Shown here: positions 15,059 to 21,875 of the stretch, piece after piece
How the letters are laid out: every line of letters starts with the position of its first letter
How positions within the stretch are numbered: the stretch's first letter is position 1
DNA from: JAANXG01 sp049583715
GTDB lineage: Bacteria > Pseudomonadota > Gammaproteobacteria > Arenicellales > JAANXG01
DNA: 21,875 bases
NCBI GenBank assembly: GCA_049583715.1
Contig: JBAUWJ010000224.1
Coordinates: 1-21,875, forward strand
Reading direction: 5' to 3'
Notes under the pieces: generated by a model
Told to the model about the DNA's origin: nothing
Database searches by the model: none
What the model saw: only the letters and a program-made list of their open reading frames with translations
Program-made: the position numbers and the translations under genes

Positions 15059-15895
15059 TCAGGAAGCCACTTCGGCCGCGTCAGCGGCGGCCAGATCGCT
15101 CCGGAACAGCTTGCCGAAACCCGGCACTTCGTCGCTGTAGCCTGCTAGCCGCAGGCAGTGCCAGGCGGTGGCGTGGTTGCTGGAAAGCACCGGCTTGCCG
15201 ATCTCGCGCTCCAGGGACTCCACCGACTCCGCCAGCCGGACGCTGGTGCAGGCGACGAAGACCGCGTCGACGTCCGTGCCGGTGGAGAGCTCCACGGCGG
15301 CGCGCCGCACGGTTTCGGCGGACAGACGCGCCACCTTGCCGTCGTCGGTGATGTTCCACGAGCCCATGACCGGCACCTCGAACCCGCTCTCGACGATGTA
15401 GCGGCGCATGGAGCGGTTGATCTCGTCGGCGTAGGGCGCCACCAGGCAGATGCGCCCGGCGCCCAGCGCACGGAACGCGGCCAGTGTGGCCTCCATCGGC
15501 GTGGTGCAGGCAATGCCGGGCCGCGCCTCGCGGATGCGCGCGTGCACGTTCTGCTCGCCGATGATCATGGCGCCGGACGTGCAGGCGTAGGCCACGACAT
15601 CCAGAGAGATGTTCGGGACGATCAGGCGAGTGGCGTCAGTGATGCGCGCTTCCATGTCGGCGAGCGTCGCGGGTGTGATCTCCGCCGAGTTGTAGATGCG
15701 GCTCTCGTAGAAGGCCACCCCGGGGATGTCGAGCATCTTGCGGAACTCGTGCTCGATGGTCTGGTCCGTGGCGAGAACCACGAGACCGATGCGCCCGCGA
15801 TTACCGAGCCCGTCGTCGAGCTCATAGGGCATATTCTGCCGGTCCACCTCGAGCGGCGAGTCGACGGTGGGGGTGCTGGAAGTCCGGGTGCTCAT
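15059..15895 (-). CDS. Asp/Glu racemase superfamily, maleate isomerase/EutA-like
   Basis: A 278-residue protein with both catalytic-type cysteines of the superfamily: C105 in VAYACTSGAM and C216 in VFVACTSVRL. Having two cysteines points to isomerase or racemase chemistry rather than one-cysteine arylmalonate decarboxylation. The N-terminal region GRIGLVVLATDQTIEHEF, the YESRI element and SSNHATAWHCLRLAG resemble maleate isomerase and EutA of (hydroxy)ectoine catabolism. It is the third gene of a minus-strand operon after ridA and dadA-like, 16 bases behind the latter with GAGGG upstream. Here it could interconvert stereoisomers of an acidic amino acid feeding the dehydrogenase. Substrate unproven. 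Confidence 0.82.
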   Translation of the reverse strand: MSTRTSSTPTVDSPLEVDRQNMPYELDDGLGNRGRIGLVVLATDQTIEHEFRKMLDIPGVAFYESRIYNSAEITPATLADMEARITDATRLIVPNISLDVVAYACTSGAMIIGEQNVHARIREARPGIACTTPMEATLAAFRALGAGRICLVAPYADEINRSMRRYIVESGFEVPVMGSWNITDDGKVARLSAETVRRAAVELSTGTDVDAVFVACTSVRLAESVESLEREIGKPVLSSNHATAWHCLRLAGYSDEVPGFGKLFRSDLAAADAAEVAS

Positions 15896-15911
15896 GTGGA
15901 ACCCTCGCAGG

Positions 15912-17162
15912 TCATTCCGGGTAGGTCATTCCGGTGAGATCGATGTCGGGCTTGCGCCCCGCGACAAGATCCGTGAGGACGCGGGCGGATCCGCAGGACA
16001 TGGTCCAGCCGATGTGGCCGTGGCCGGTGTTGAGGAAGAGATTTCGATAACGTGCCCTGCCGAGGAGGGGCGTACCCTCCGGCGTCATGGGGCGCAGCCC
16101 GGCCCAGTAGTCGGGCTTCTCGTAATCGGCGGCGTCGGGAAAGAGCTGACGTGCGCTGCGCAGCATGGCGCGGAAGTCCTCCGGCCCGTAGCTGCGATCG
16201 TAGCCGCTGAACTCGGCGGTCGACGTAAACCGCAGCCGCTCACCCATCGGGCAGTACGCGACCAGGTTGTCCTCGTCGACGCCGCCCATGCACGGCACCG
16301 CCGCGTCCTGCCGGCGGGGCACGGTGACGGAGTAGCCCTTGACGGGATAGATCGGGAGGCGAAGCCCGATGCGGCGCCCGATGATGGGGCTGTCGCAGCC
16401 GAGTGCCATGACGTAGGCGTCGGCCTCCAGCCGGCCGTCGTCCGTCACCACGCCCGCTATCCGGTCGCCGTCGGTCTCAAGACCGCGAATGAGCGTGTCA
16501 AAGGCGAGCTCGACGCCCAACTCGTTCCTGCAGTGCTCGGCGAGGCCGCGGGTGAACATCCTGGCGTCGCCGCTCTGGTCCGTCGGCGAGTAGACGGCGC
16601 CTGCGATCAGCGTCTTGACGGCCTCGAGCGCCGGCTCGACCCCGCCGAGCTCGTCGCGGGAGACGACCTTCATCTCCAGTCCCTGGTCGCGCAGGATGCC
16701 GGTGTGCTCGATGCCGGCGGCAAAAGTCTTCTCGCTGCGATAGACGTAGAGGTTGCCGCCGCGCAGGCCGTCGTACTGGACGCCGGTGTCGCGCACGACC
16801 TCGCCCAGCGCCTCCAGCGAGTACAGGCACAGCTTGAGCTTGCGGATGGTGTTGATCCGGGCGCGCTCGCTGGTGCACTGCATCAGGAACAGCCAGCCCC
16901 ATGACCACATGCGTGGGTCGGCGCGCAGCTTCAGGCGCAGGGCCTGGTCGGGGACGAACAGCGACTTGATGAGAATCTTCGGCGCCTGGGGCGACGCCCA
17001 GGCGTAGGCGTGCGCCGGGGCGACGAGCCCCGCATTGGCATAGCTGGTTTCGGAGGCCGGGAGGCTCTGCCGGTCGACCACCTTCACCTCGTGGCCGTCG
17101 CGGGCGAGGTGGTAGGCGCTGGTGATGCCGATGACGCCGGCGCCGAGCACGAGCACTTTCAC
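15912..17162 (-). CDS. DadA-like FAD-dependent D-amino-acid dehydrogenase
   Basis: A 416-residue flavoprotein of the DAO/DadA family. The FAD Rossmann motif is GAGVIG (7-12) with D30 at the end of the second strand. ETSYANAGLVAP (38-49), WAGLRPMTPEG (353-363) and HGHIGWTMSCGSA (381-393) are characteristic of D-amino-acid dehydrogenase small subunits. It would oxidise an amino acid to the 2-imino acid and pass electrons to the respiratory chain. The start is GTG at 17162 with CGGAG upstream. The 3' end has a 15-base tandem duplication (GGTCATTCCGG twice, 15911-15936), which encodes the last residues. Next to RidA, which hydrolyses such imines; substrate not known and may not be alanine. Confidence 0.87.
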   Translation of the reverse strand: MKVLVLGAGVIGITSAYHLARDGHEVKVVDRQSLPASETSYANAGLVAPAHAYAWASPQAPKILIKSLFVPDQALRLKLRADPRMWSWGWLFLMQCTSERARINTIRKLKLCLYSLEALGEVVRDTGVQYDGLRGGNLYVYRSEKTFAAGIEHTGILRDQGLEMKVVSRDELGGVEPALEAVKTLIAGAVYSPTDQSGDARMFTRGLAEHCRNELGVELAFDTLIRGLETDGDRIAGVVTDDGRLEADAYVMALGCDSPIIGRRIGLRLPIYPVKGYSVTVPRRQDAAVPCMGGVDEDNLVAYCPMGERLRFTSTAEFSGYDRSYGPEDFRAMLRSARQLFPDAADYEKPDYWAGLRPMTPEGTPLLGRARYRNLFLNTGHGHIGWTMSCGSARVLTDLVAGRKPDIDLTGMTYPE

Positions 17163-17184
17163 GTGCGTCGCTCCGGTGGGCGCC

Positions 17185-17538
17185 TCAGACAGCCGCCGTC
17201 AGCATGATCTCGACCGTGAACTGCGGCGCGGCGAGCGCGGGGGACTGGACGCAGGCCCTCGCCGGCGCGTTCTCCGGGTCGACCCACGCGTCCCAGACTT
17301 CGTTCATCTCGGCGAAGTCGCCCATATCGGTGAGCCAGATGGTCGCGGCCAGCGCCTTGGACTTGTCGCTGCCGACCTCGCCCAGCAGTTCGTCGATGCG
17401 GGCGAGGATGTCACGGGTCTGGTCCGCCGCGGAGGCACCGGGCGCCCGCAGGGCAACCTGACCCGCCAGATAGACGGTGGAGCCATGCACCACGGTCTGG
17501 CTCATACGGGGACTGGTATGGTTTCTTTGAATGCTCAT
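17185..17538 (-). CDS. ridA: RidA family enamine/imine deaminase
   Basis: A 117-residue RidA/YjgF/UK114 protein. The active arginine is R94 in APARACVQSPAL and the conserved glutamate is E110 in FTVEIML; GSTVYLAGQVA is the typical N-terminal strand pair. The family hydrolyses 2-imino acids to 2-oxo acids plus ammonia. It is the first gene of the minus-strand operon, 22 bases ahead of the dadA-like gene, whose imine product it would clear. AAAGAG lies before the ATG. It belongs to a subgroup usually next to amino-acid oxidases rather than the housekeeping RidA of isoleucine synthesis; that is inferred from context. Confidence 0.86.
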   Translation of the reverse strand: MSIQRNHTSPRMSQTVVHGSTVYLAGQVALRAPGASAADQTRDILARIDELLGEVGSDKSKALAATIWLTDMGDFAEMNEVWDAWVDPENAPARACVQSPALAAPQFTVEIMLTAAV

Positions 17539-17822
17539 AATCGCTCTTTATGGACTGGCGCCGGCGCGGGTGGCTTTCGGATCGCGCGCCGGCAGGTGTA
17601 GTGATCACAAGGATAAACCACTTACCCCGCCGTTGAAAGACGCGAACGGGCCGGGCGCGCGCCCAAGCCGCGTACATGAATGCCACAGTGCGAAACGCCG
17701 CCGAGTCGGAGTCACGTTCTGCGCCATTGATTTCCCCGACCGCCGGGAGGTATAACCCTTTTGACGACATCGCCGAAGGTCACGGGACGCTCTGGCCACG
17801 ATGTGCGCGCTTCGCTTGATAC
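17539..17822. promoter_or_regulatory. Divergent control region between ridA and the crotonase gene
   Basis: Both operons must start in this 284-base stretch. I see no strong sigma-70 promoter on either strand. A perfect palindrome, GTGATCAC (17601-17608), within TGTAGTGATCACAAGGAT is a possible operator half. No regulator gene lies next to it in the window. Neither strand carries a credible small ORF. Confidence 0.35.
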
Positions 17823-18596
17823 ATGACCACCGAAGACGAGATTCTGTTCGAGTGCTCGGGCGAGATTGGATGGATCACATTCAATCGGCCGCGGGCCCGC
17901 AATGCGTTGACGTTCGGGATGTACCGGCGCCTGGCCGGGATCTGCTCGAATCCTCCCGCGGAACTGCGCACGCTGGTTATCAGCGGGGCAGGGGGCGAGG
18001 CGTTCGCGGCAGGGACGGACATCTCCCAGTTCCGGGACTTCACGTCGCGGCAGCACGCCATCGATTACGAAGCGACGATGGACGAGGTGCTGGGTGCCGT
18101 GGAGGCCTGTGAGGTGCCCACCATCGCCGCCATCGACGGCGCCTGCACGGGTGGCGGCGCCGCCATCGCCGCGGCCTGCGACCTGCGCATCGCCACCTCC
18201 GCCATGAAGTTCGGCTTCCCGATTGCCAGGACCCTCGGCAACTGCCTCTCGGCCGCCAACATCGCCCGTCTGAATGCGCTGATCGGGGCGGGCCGTGTCC
18301 GCGAGATGATCTTCCTGAGCCGGCTGATGAAGGCGGAGGAGGCTCTTCGGGTCGGTCTGGTGTCCGAGATCCTGGATTCCCACGAGGCGCTCATGGCCCG
18401 GGCGCGCGAGCTTGCGGGGCGGCTCGCCGGCCAGGCGCCCTTGACGCTGCGCGCCACCAAGGAGATTCAGCGCCGGCTCGCGCGCGTGGAGGTCGAGGAC
18501 GAGGACTGGATCGTTCGCTGCTACACCAGCGAGGATTTCCGTGAGGGGCTCGACGCCTTTCTCACCAAGCGCGAGCCGCAGTGGAAAGGCAGGTGA
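17823..18596 (+). CDS. Crotonase-fold (enoyl-CoA hydratase/isomerase family) protein
   Basis: A 257-residue crotonase-fold protein. The oxyanion-hole elements are AAGTDISQF (62-70) and GACTGGGAAIAAACD (106-120), so it should bind and polarise a CoA thioester. Aligned by eye to rat enoyl-CoA hydratase, both catalytic glutamates are missing: Glu144 becomes A114 (GGGCE to GGGAA) and Glu164 becomes I134 (QPE to FPI). Simple water addition is therefore unlikely; another crotonase reaction such as isomerisation, thioester hydrolysis or decarboxylation is expected. It is the first plus-strand gene of the accessory operon. Its stop overlaps the CoA-transferase start (GTGA). No clear Shine-Dalgarno precedes ATG 17823. 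Confidence 0.85.
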   Translation: MTTEDEILFECSGEIGWITFNRPRARNALTFGMYRRLAGICSNPPAELRTLVISGAGGEAFAAGTDISQFRDFTSRQHAIDYEATMDEVLGAVEACEVPTIAAIDGACTGGGAAIAAACDLRIATSAMKFGFPIARTLGNCLSAANIARLNALIGAGRVREMIFLSRLMKAEEALRVGLVSEILDSHEALMARARELAGRLAGQAPLTLRATKEIQRRLARVEVEDEDWIVRCYTSEDFREGLDAFLTKREPQWKGR

Positions 18597-19813
18597 GTGG
18601 GCAGCATACGACTGGGGGGCCGCTTGCCGGGTGCCGCGTCATCGAGCTGGCGCACGTCATGGCGGGGCCGGTCGCCGGCCTGATGCTGGCGGACATGGGT
18701 GCCGACGTGATCAAGGTGGAGCGCCCGGGCGGCGAGGATACGAGACACAGCCTGCCGCCCGCCATCGGCGACCAGAGCGCGGCATTCATGATGATGAATC
18801 GCAACAAGCGCGGCATGGTGCTGAACCTGAAGCGCAAGGATGCGCAGGACGTCCTGATGAAGCTGCTCGAGGGCGCCGACGTCGTCATCGAGAACTACCG
18901 GCGCGGCACGATGGAGCGGCTGGGCGCGGGTTACGAGACCCTGCGGGAGGTCAATCCCACGATCGTGTACTGCGAGATATCGGGCTTCGGCCGCACCGGT
19001 CCCTACCGGGACCGCGGCGGCTTCGATCTCATCGCCCAGGGCATGTCGGGCCTCATGTCGATCACGGGCGAAGGCCCCGGGCGCCCGCCGGTGAAGGTCG
19101 GCGCTCCGCTCACCGACATCACCGCCGGCATTCTCGGCGCCATGGGCGTGGCGGCCGCCTACGCGCATCGCTTGAAGACCGGGCTGGGTCAGAAGGTCGA
19201 TACGTCCCTGTTCGAAGCCGGTATCACGCACACTTACTGGCAGTCGGCCATTGCGATGGCGACGGGCGAGTCCCCGGGTGCGATGGGCTCCGCCCATCCC
19301 CTCAACGCGCCCTACCAGGCGTTCGAGACGGAGGACGGCTGGATCAATGTGGGCGCGGCCAACCAGGCCAACTGGGAAAGGTTGGTGGACCTGATCGGCG
19401 TTCCCGAGCTCAAGGAGGACCCGCGGTTCACGACCAATGCCGGGCGCATGGAGAACCTCGAGGCCCTCGCCGGGATATTGAACGGCGTGTTCCGCACGCG
19501 CAGCACGACGGCCTGGCAGCGGGTGCTCGATGAGGGCGGCGTGCCGGCCGGACCGATACTCAGCGTCGGCGAGATGCACCGGGATCCACAGACGCTCGCG
19601 CGGCGGATGGTTGTCGATCTCGAGCACCCCACGGCCGGCGCGGTCAAGACGCTCGGGCTGCCGGTGAAGTTCTCAGAAACGCCGGGGGCGGTGCAGCGCC
19701 CGGCACCGCTCCTCGGGCAGCACACCGTGGAGGTGCTGCGCGAAGCGGGTTACTCCGAGGCCGAGATCGAGACATTGCTCGAGAACGGCGACGCCATTCA
19801 GCACCAGGCTTGA
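18593..19813 (+). CDS. CaiB/BaiF-type (class III) CoA-transferase
   Basis: A class III CoA-transferase of 406 residues, normal for the family. It moves CoA between carboxylic acids through a mixed anhydride on one aspartate, here D145 in RGGFDLIAQGMSGLMS. The N-terminal LAGCRVIELAHVMAGPVAG and LADMGADVIKVERPGGEDTR, and the FGRTGPYRDRGG loop, are typical. The GTG at 18593 overlaps the crotonase stop; another GTG at 18581 would add four residues. It probably activates or re-uses the acid made by the ThDP decarboxylase and aldehyde dehydrogenase encoded downstream, with the crotonase-fold protein acting on the same thioester. Acceptor and donor are not readable from sequence. Confidence 0.9.
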   Translation: MSGQHTTGGPLAGCRVIELAHVMAGPVAGLMLADMGADVIKVERPGGEDTRHSLPPAIGDQSAAFMMMNRNKRGMVLNLKRKDAQDVLMKLLEGADVVIENYRRGTMERLGAGYETLREVNPTIVYCEISGFGRTGPYRDRGGFDLIAQGMSGLMSITGEGPGRPPVKVGAPLTDITAGILGAMGVAAAYAHRLKTGLGQKVDTSLFEAGITHTYWQSAIAMATGESPGAMGSAHPLNAPYQAFETEDGWINVGAANQANWERLVDLIGVPELKEDPRFTTNAGRMENLEALAGILNGVFRTRSTTAWQRVLDEGGVPAGPILSVGEMHRDPQTLARRMVVDLEHPTAGAVKTLGLPVKFSETPGAVQRPAPLLGQHTVEVLREAGYSEAEIETLLENGDAIQHQA

Positions 19814-19821
19814 GCCGCGGT

Positions 19822-20376
19822 ATGTCAGAGGACGAAAACACGAGCGAACAGAACGCCGCGGCCTGGCCCGCGGAGATTTTCGATGTCCTGAAAAGCGCCG
19901 GGATCCGGCAGGCAGCCTACGTCCCCGACGCGGGTCACGGCCGGCTCATCGAGCTCTGCCAGGCGGACGAGCACATCAAGGCGGTGCCGCTCACCACCGA
20001 AGAGGAGGGGATCGCGCAGCTCGCGGGCGCCTGGCTGGGCGGCGAGCGCGGCGTGCTCCTGATGCAGTCGAGCGGTGCGGGTAACTGCATCAACATGCTG
20101 GGGATGATTCGCGAATGTCGCTTTCCGCTGCTGATGCTGATTACCATGCGCGGCGAATGGGGGGAGTTCAATCCCTGGCAGGTACCGATGGGACAGGGCA
20201 TTCCGAGAGTCCTCGAGAGCGCCGGTGTCATCGTCAACCGTGTGGACGAGGCCGGGCGCCTCGCGGAAACGGTGAACGCCGCCGCAAAGCTCGCCTTCGA
20301 CACGTCCCAGGTGGTGGCCGTGATCATTTCGCAGCGGATCATCGGGTTCAAGAACTGGAATGCGAAACAGCAGTGA
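19822..20376 (+). CDS. ThDP decarboxylase alpha subunit (ComD/sulfopyruvate decarboxylase-like)
   Basis: A 184-residue stand-alone Pyr domain of a two-subunit thiamine diphosphate enzyme. The cofactor-activating glutamate is E60 by its spacing to the Gly of LAGAWLGG, as in acetolactate synthase. LLMQSSGAGNCINMLGMI and MRGEWGEFNPWQVPMGQG match the signature region of sulfopyruvate decarboxylase ComD. Start choice: ATG 19822; a TTG at 19810 overlapping the previous stop is possible. The matching beta subunit lies 466 bases downstream behind a repeat block and miniature element. Sulfopyruvate, phosphonopyruvate or another 2-oxo acid could be the substrate. Confidence 0.86.
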   Translation: MSEDENTSEQNAAAWPAEIFDVLKSAGIRQAAYVPDAGHGRLIELCQADEHIKAVPLTTEEEGIAQLAGAWLGGERGVLLMQSSGAGNCINMLGMIRECRFPLLMLITMRGEWGEFNPWQVPMGQGIPRVLESAGVIVNRVDEAGRLAETVNAAAKLAFDTSQVVAVIISQRIIGFKNWNAKQQ

Positions 20377-20544
20377 TCCCGGAGAAATCTACTTCAGGTC
20401 GGCGAAGAGTCCCCTCTCCCGCTGGCGGGACGACTCCATGGATGGAGGAGGTAGAGCGAAGCACGGAGCCAGAGCCGAGAGGGTCAGGGGGAGGGCAATG
20501 GAACGTAGCCCCAGCACGACCCGTTTGGTACCCACGCATGCTTA
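20377..20544 (+). repeat. Dispersed intergenic repeat, copy 2, 5' part
   Basis: From about 20409 this matches the repeat at 4201-4339: CCCTCTCCCGCTGGCGGGA, then GAGGGCAATGGAACGTAGCC and CCGTTTGGTACCCACGCATGC. Two differences stand out. A run of about 48 bases (CGACTCCATGGATGGAGG onward to 20477) interrupts the palindrome, and the unit breaks at 20544, resuming at 20671 after the miniature element with GAACCGGGAAGGGTGAAAATGCG. No gene is present between the alpha and beta decarboxylase genes. Confidence 0.75.
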
Positions 20545-20670
20545 GGGAAGCTCTGATTAGTGCTGTCATTGCGAGGAGCGACGCGACGAAGCAATCCAGA
20601 AAGCGTGCAATGGCAGGCATGCTGGATTGCTTCGCTGCGCTCGCAATGACGGCATTAATCAGAGCTTCCC
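20545..20670 (+). mobile_element. Miniature inverted-repeat element, copy 2 (126 bp)
   Basis: The termini GGGAAGCTCTGATTAGTGC and GGCATTAATCAGAGCTTCCC are inverted copies. The inner arms GTCATTGCGAGGAGCGACG and CGCTGCGCTCGCAATGAC extend into GAAGCAATCCAG and CTGGATTGCTTC, leaving a loop of about 22 bases. It has no ORF of its own and is the same element as 14886-15018 in opposite orientation. It lies inside a copy of another intergenic repeat, so it arrived after that repeat did. No target duplication was recognised. In RNA the whole element would fold into one long hairpin between the two decarboxylase subunit genes. Confidence 0.87.
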
Positions 20671-20773
20671 CAGAACCGGGAAGGGTGAAAATGCGACGCT
20701 ATACACCGCCCCCTCACCCCGACCCTCTCCCGAGGGAGAGGGAGTGATGTTCCCTCTCCCGCCGGCGGGAGAG
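20671..20773. repeat. Repeat copy 2, 3' part, plus inverted CCCTCTCCC palindromes
   Basis: Positions 20671-20696 complete the interrupted repeat. From 20708 comes the family in reverse orientation: CCCCCTCACCCCGA, the palindrome CCCTCTCCCGAGGGAGAGGG (20723-20742), then CCCTCTCCCGCCGGCGGGAG (20752-20771). The beta-subunit gene starts 70 bases later. Confidence 0.7.
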
Positions 20774-20842
20774 CGACTGGAGGCAGGCCTGCGAGCAGGG
20801 AGAACACATACTCGACGAAGTAATTGACGGAGCACCGGCAGC

Positions 20843-21436
20843 ATGACGAACGAGCACACCCTGGACCGCCGCAAAGTCGTGGCGAAAATCCTCGCGCAGC
20901 GCGGCGACGCGCTGCTGGTGACCGGTCTCGGCAGCACCTGCTGGGACGCCGCGGCGGCGGGCGACGATGCACGCAACTTTTACGTCTGGGGCGCGATGGG
21001 CGGCGCAGCCATGATCGGTCTCGGCCTGGCGCTGGCCCGGCCGGAGCGGCGCGTGCTCGTGATCACCGGTGACGGCGAGATGCTCATGGGCCTGGGGTCC
21101 CTCGCCACCATTGCCGTGCAGCGTCCGGCGAACCTGTCCATCGTGGTCGTCGACAATGAGCATTACGGCGAGACCGGCATGCAGAGCACGCACACCCGTT
21201 TCGGCGTCGATCTCGCCGGTATGGCGGCGGCCGCCGGCTTTGCATACAGCTCGACGGTGACGTCGGAAGAGGCGCTGCAAACACTGGTCCCTGCGCTGTA
21301 CGGCAATGAAGGCCCGACCTTCGCCGTCGTCAAGGTCATGGCCCGCTCCTATCCGACGGCGCTGCCGCCGCGCGACGGCGCCTACCTGAAGAACCGTTTC
21401 CGCGAAGCCTTGCTGGGTGCGAAGGCGTTCGCGTAA
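20843..21436 (+). CDS. ThDP decarboxylase beta subunit (ComE/sulfopyruvate decarboxylase-like)
   Basis: A 197-residue stand-alone PP domain that binds the diphosphate of thiamine diphosphate. The cofactor motif runs from G76-D77-G78 (ITGDGEMLMGLGSLATIAVQ) to D104-N105 (VVVDNEHYG), the usual GDG to N spacing. YVWGAMGGAAMIGLGLALA (48-66) and GETGMQSTHTRFGVDL (109-124) are as in ComE of sulfopyruvate decarboxylase and phosphonopyruvate decarboxylase C-terminal halves. It needs the alpha subunit encoded at 19822-20376 to form active sites. The Shine-Dalgarno is poor (GACGGAG, 10 bases from ATG). An aldehyde dehydrogenase gene follows 27 bases later and would use the aldehyde product. Confidence 0.88.
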   Translation: MTNEHTLDRRKVVAKILAQRGDALLVTGLGSTCWDAAAAGDDARNFYVWGAMGGAAMIGLGLALARPERRVLVITGDGEMLMGLGSLATIAVQRPANLSIVVVDNEHYGETGMQSTHTRFGVDLAGMAAAAGFAYSSTVTSEEALQTLVPALYGNEGPTFAVVKVMARSYPTALPPRDGAYLKNRFREALLGAKAFA

Positions 21437-21463
21437 CACTACTCCCGACCCGAGGAGGCGCGT

Positions 21464-21875
21464 ATGAATACCGCAGCACAGAGTCTCGAGACTTTTAAGA
21501 TGTACATCGACGGGCAGTGGGTGGATTCCGCTTCCGGCGAGCACTTCGAGAGTGACAACCCCTACACCGGCCGCCCGTGGGCACTGATACCGAAGGGCAA
21601 CGCTGAGGACGTCGACCGGGCCGTCCGGGCCGCGCACCGCGCCTTCACCGAGGGCGAATGGCCGGGGATGACGGCGTCGCAGCGCGGCGCCCTGCTGCAC
21701 AGGCTCGGTGACGCGGTCGCCGAACAGGCCGAGCACCTCGCACAAGTGGAGGTGCGGGACAACGGCAAGCTCATCGCCGAGATGGGCGGGCAGCTCAAGT
21801 ACATACCCCAGTGGTATTACTACTTCGGCGGTCTCGCGGACAAGATCGAAGGCTCGGTCATCCCCATCGACAAGC
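21464..21875 (+). CDS. Aldehyde dehydrogenase family protein, N-terminal part (truncated by window end)
   Basis: The first 137 residues of an NAD(P)-dependent aldehyde dehydrogenase; the window ends before the catalytic Cys and Glu. Recognisable features are YIDGQWVDSASGEHFESDNPYTG (residues 14-36, in two halves), the AEDVDRAVRAAHRAF helix, RGALLHRLGDAV and VRDNGKLIAEM, followed by YYYFGGLADKIEG, where family members begin the cofactor domain. GAGGAGG lies five bases before the ATG. Its place directly after the decarboxylase beta gene suggests it oxidises the aldehyde formed by that enzyme to an acid. Substrate cannot be told from this part. Confidence 0.88.
   Translation, partial: MNTAAQSLETFKMYIDGQWVDSASGEHFESDNPYTGRPWALIPKGNAEDVDRAVRAAHRAFTEGEWPGMTASQRGALLHRLGDAVAEQAEHLAQVEVRDNGKLIAEMGGQLKYIPQWYYYFGGLADKIEGSVIPIDK

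Noticed and set aside
17801..18112. Alternative ORF starting at ATG 17801
   Set aside because: It is out of frame with the crotonase domain and has no motif.
20400..20780. CRISPR array
   Set aside because: Repeats differ in sequence and orientation, with no regular spacers; they are palindromic intergenic elements.

Overview
The window looks like a chromosome segment from a high-GC gammaproteobacterium. It has a lipid A gene (lpxH), a paired phosphatidylserine decarboxylase/synthase, and the order ilvB-ilvN-ilvC-psd-pssA-leuA. Many short palindromic repeats sit between genes and almost none inside them. The genus cannot be named from sequence alone. No tRNA, rRNA, CRISPR array, phage gene or transposase was found.

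Layout. (1) 1-1600: palindromic repeats, then a minus-strand pair, cyclophilin followed by lpxH, with ATGA overlap. (2) 1790-8951: a plus-strand biosynthetic block. The acetolactate synthase subunits ilvB and ilvN are followed by a repeat block, then ilvC, psd and pssA (membrane phospholipid), then a leucine-rich leader peptide with hairpins, then leuA. (3) 9040-10322: family 4 uracil-DNA glycosylase translationally coupled to rimI. (4) 10323-13587: a repeat-rich gap, a lone sulfotransferase, a secreted Sel1-repeat protein, a small membrane/coiled-coil protein and a universal stress protein. (5) 13730-21875: a catabolic-looking accessory region.

Region 5 is the most interesting part. A minus-strand operon (RidA, DadA-like FAD amino-acid dehydrogenase, EutA/maleate-isomerase-like protein) lies divergent to a plus-strand set: a crotonase-fold protein lacking both hydratase glutamates, a CaiB-type CoA-transferase, the alpha and beta subunits of a ComDE-like thiamine diphosphate decarboxylase, and an aldehyde dehydrogenase cut by the window end. 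An ornithine-cyclodeaminase/EutC-like protein lies just beyond the minus operon, facing it. Read as chemistry, the set can take an amino acid through isomerisation, oxidation to an imine, hydrolysis to a 2-oxo acid, decarboxylation to an aldehyde, oxidation to an acid and activation to a CoA thioester. An acidic amino acid such as cysteate is a possible substrate. This pathway is an inference.

Two copies of one miniature inverted-repeat element (126 and 133 bp, opposite orientation) lie at 14886-15018 and 20545-20670. The second splits a copy of a longer intergenic repeat also present at 4201-4339, and it lies between the two decarboxylase subunit genes.
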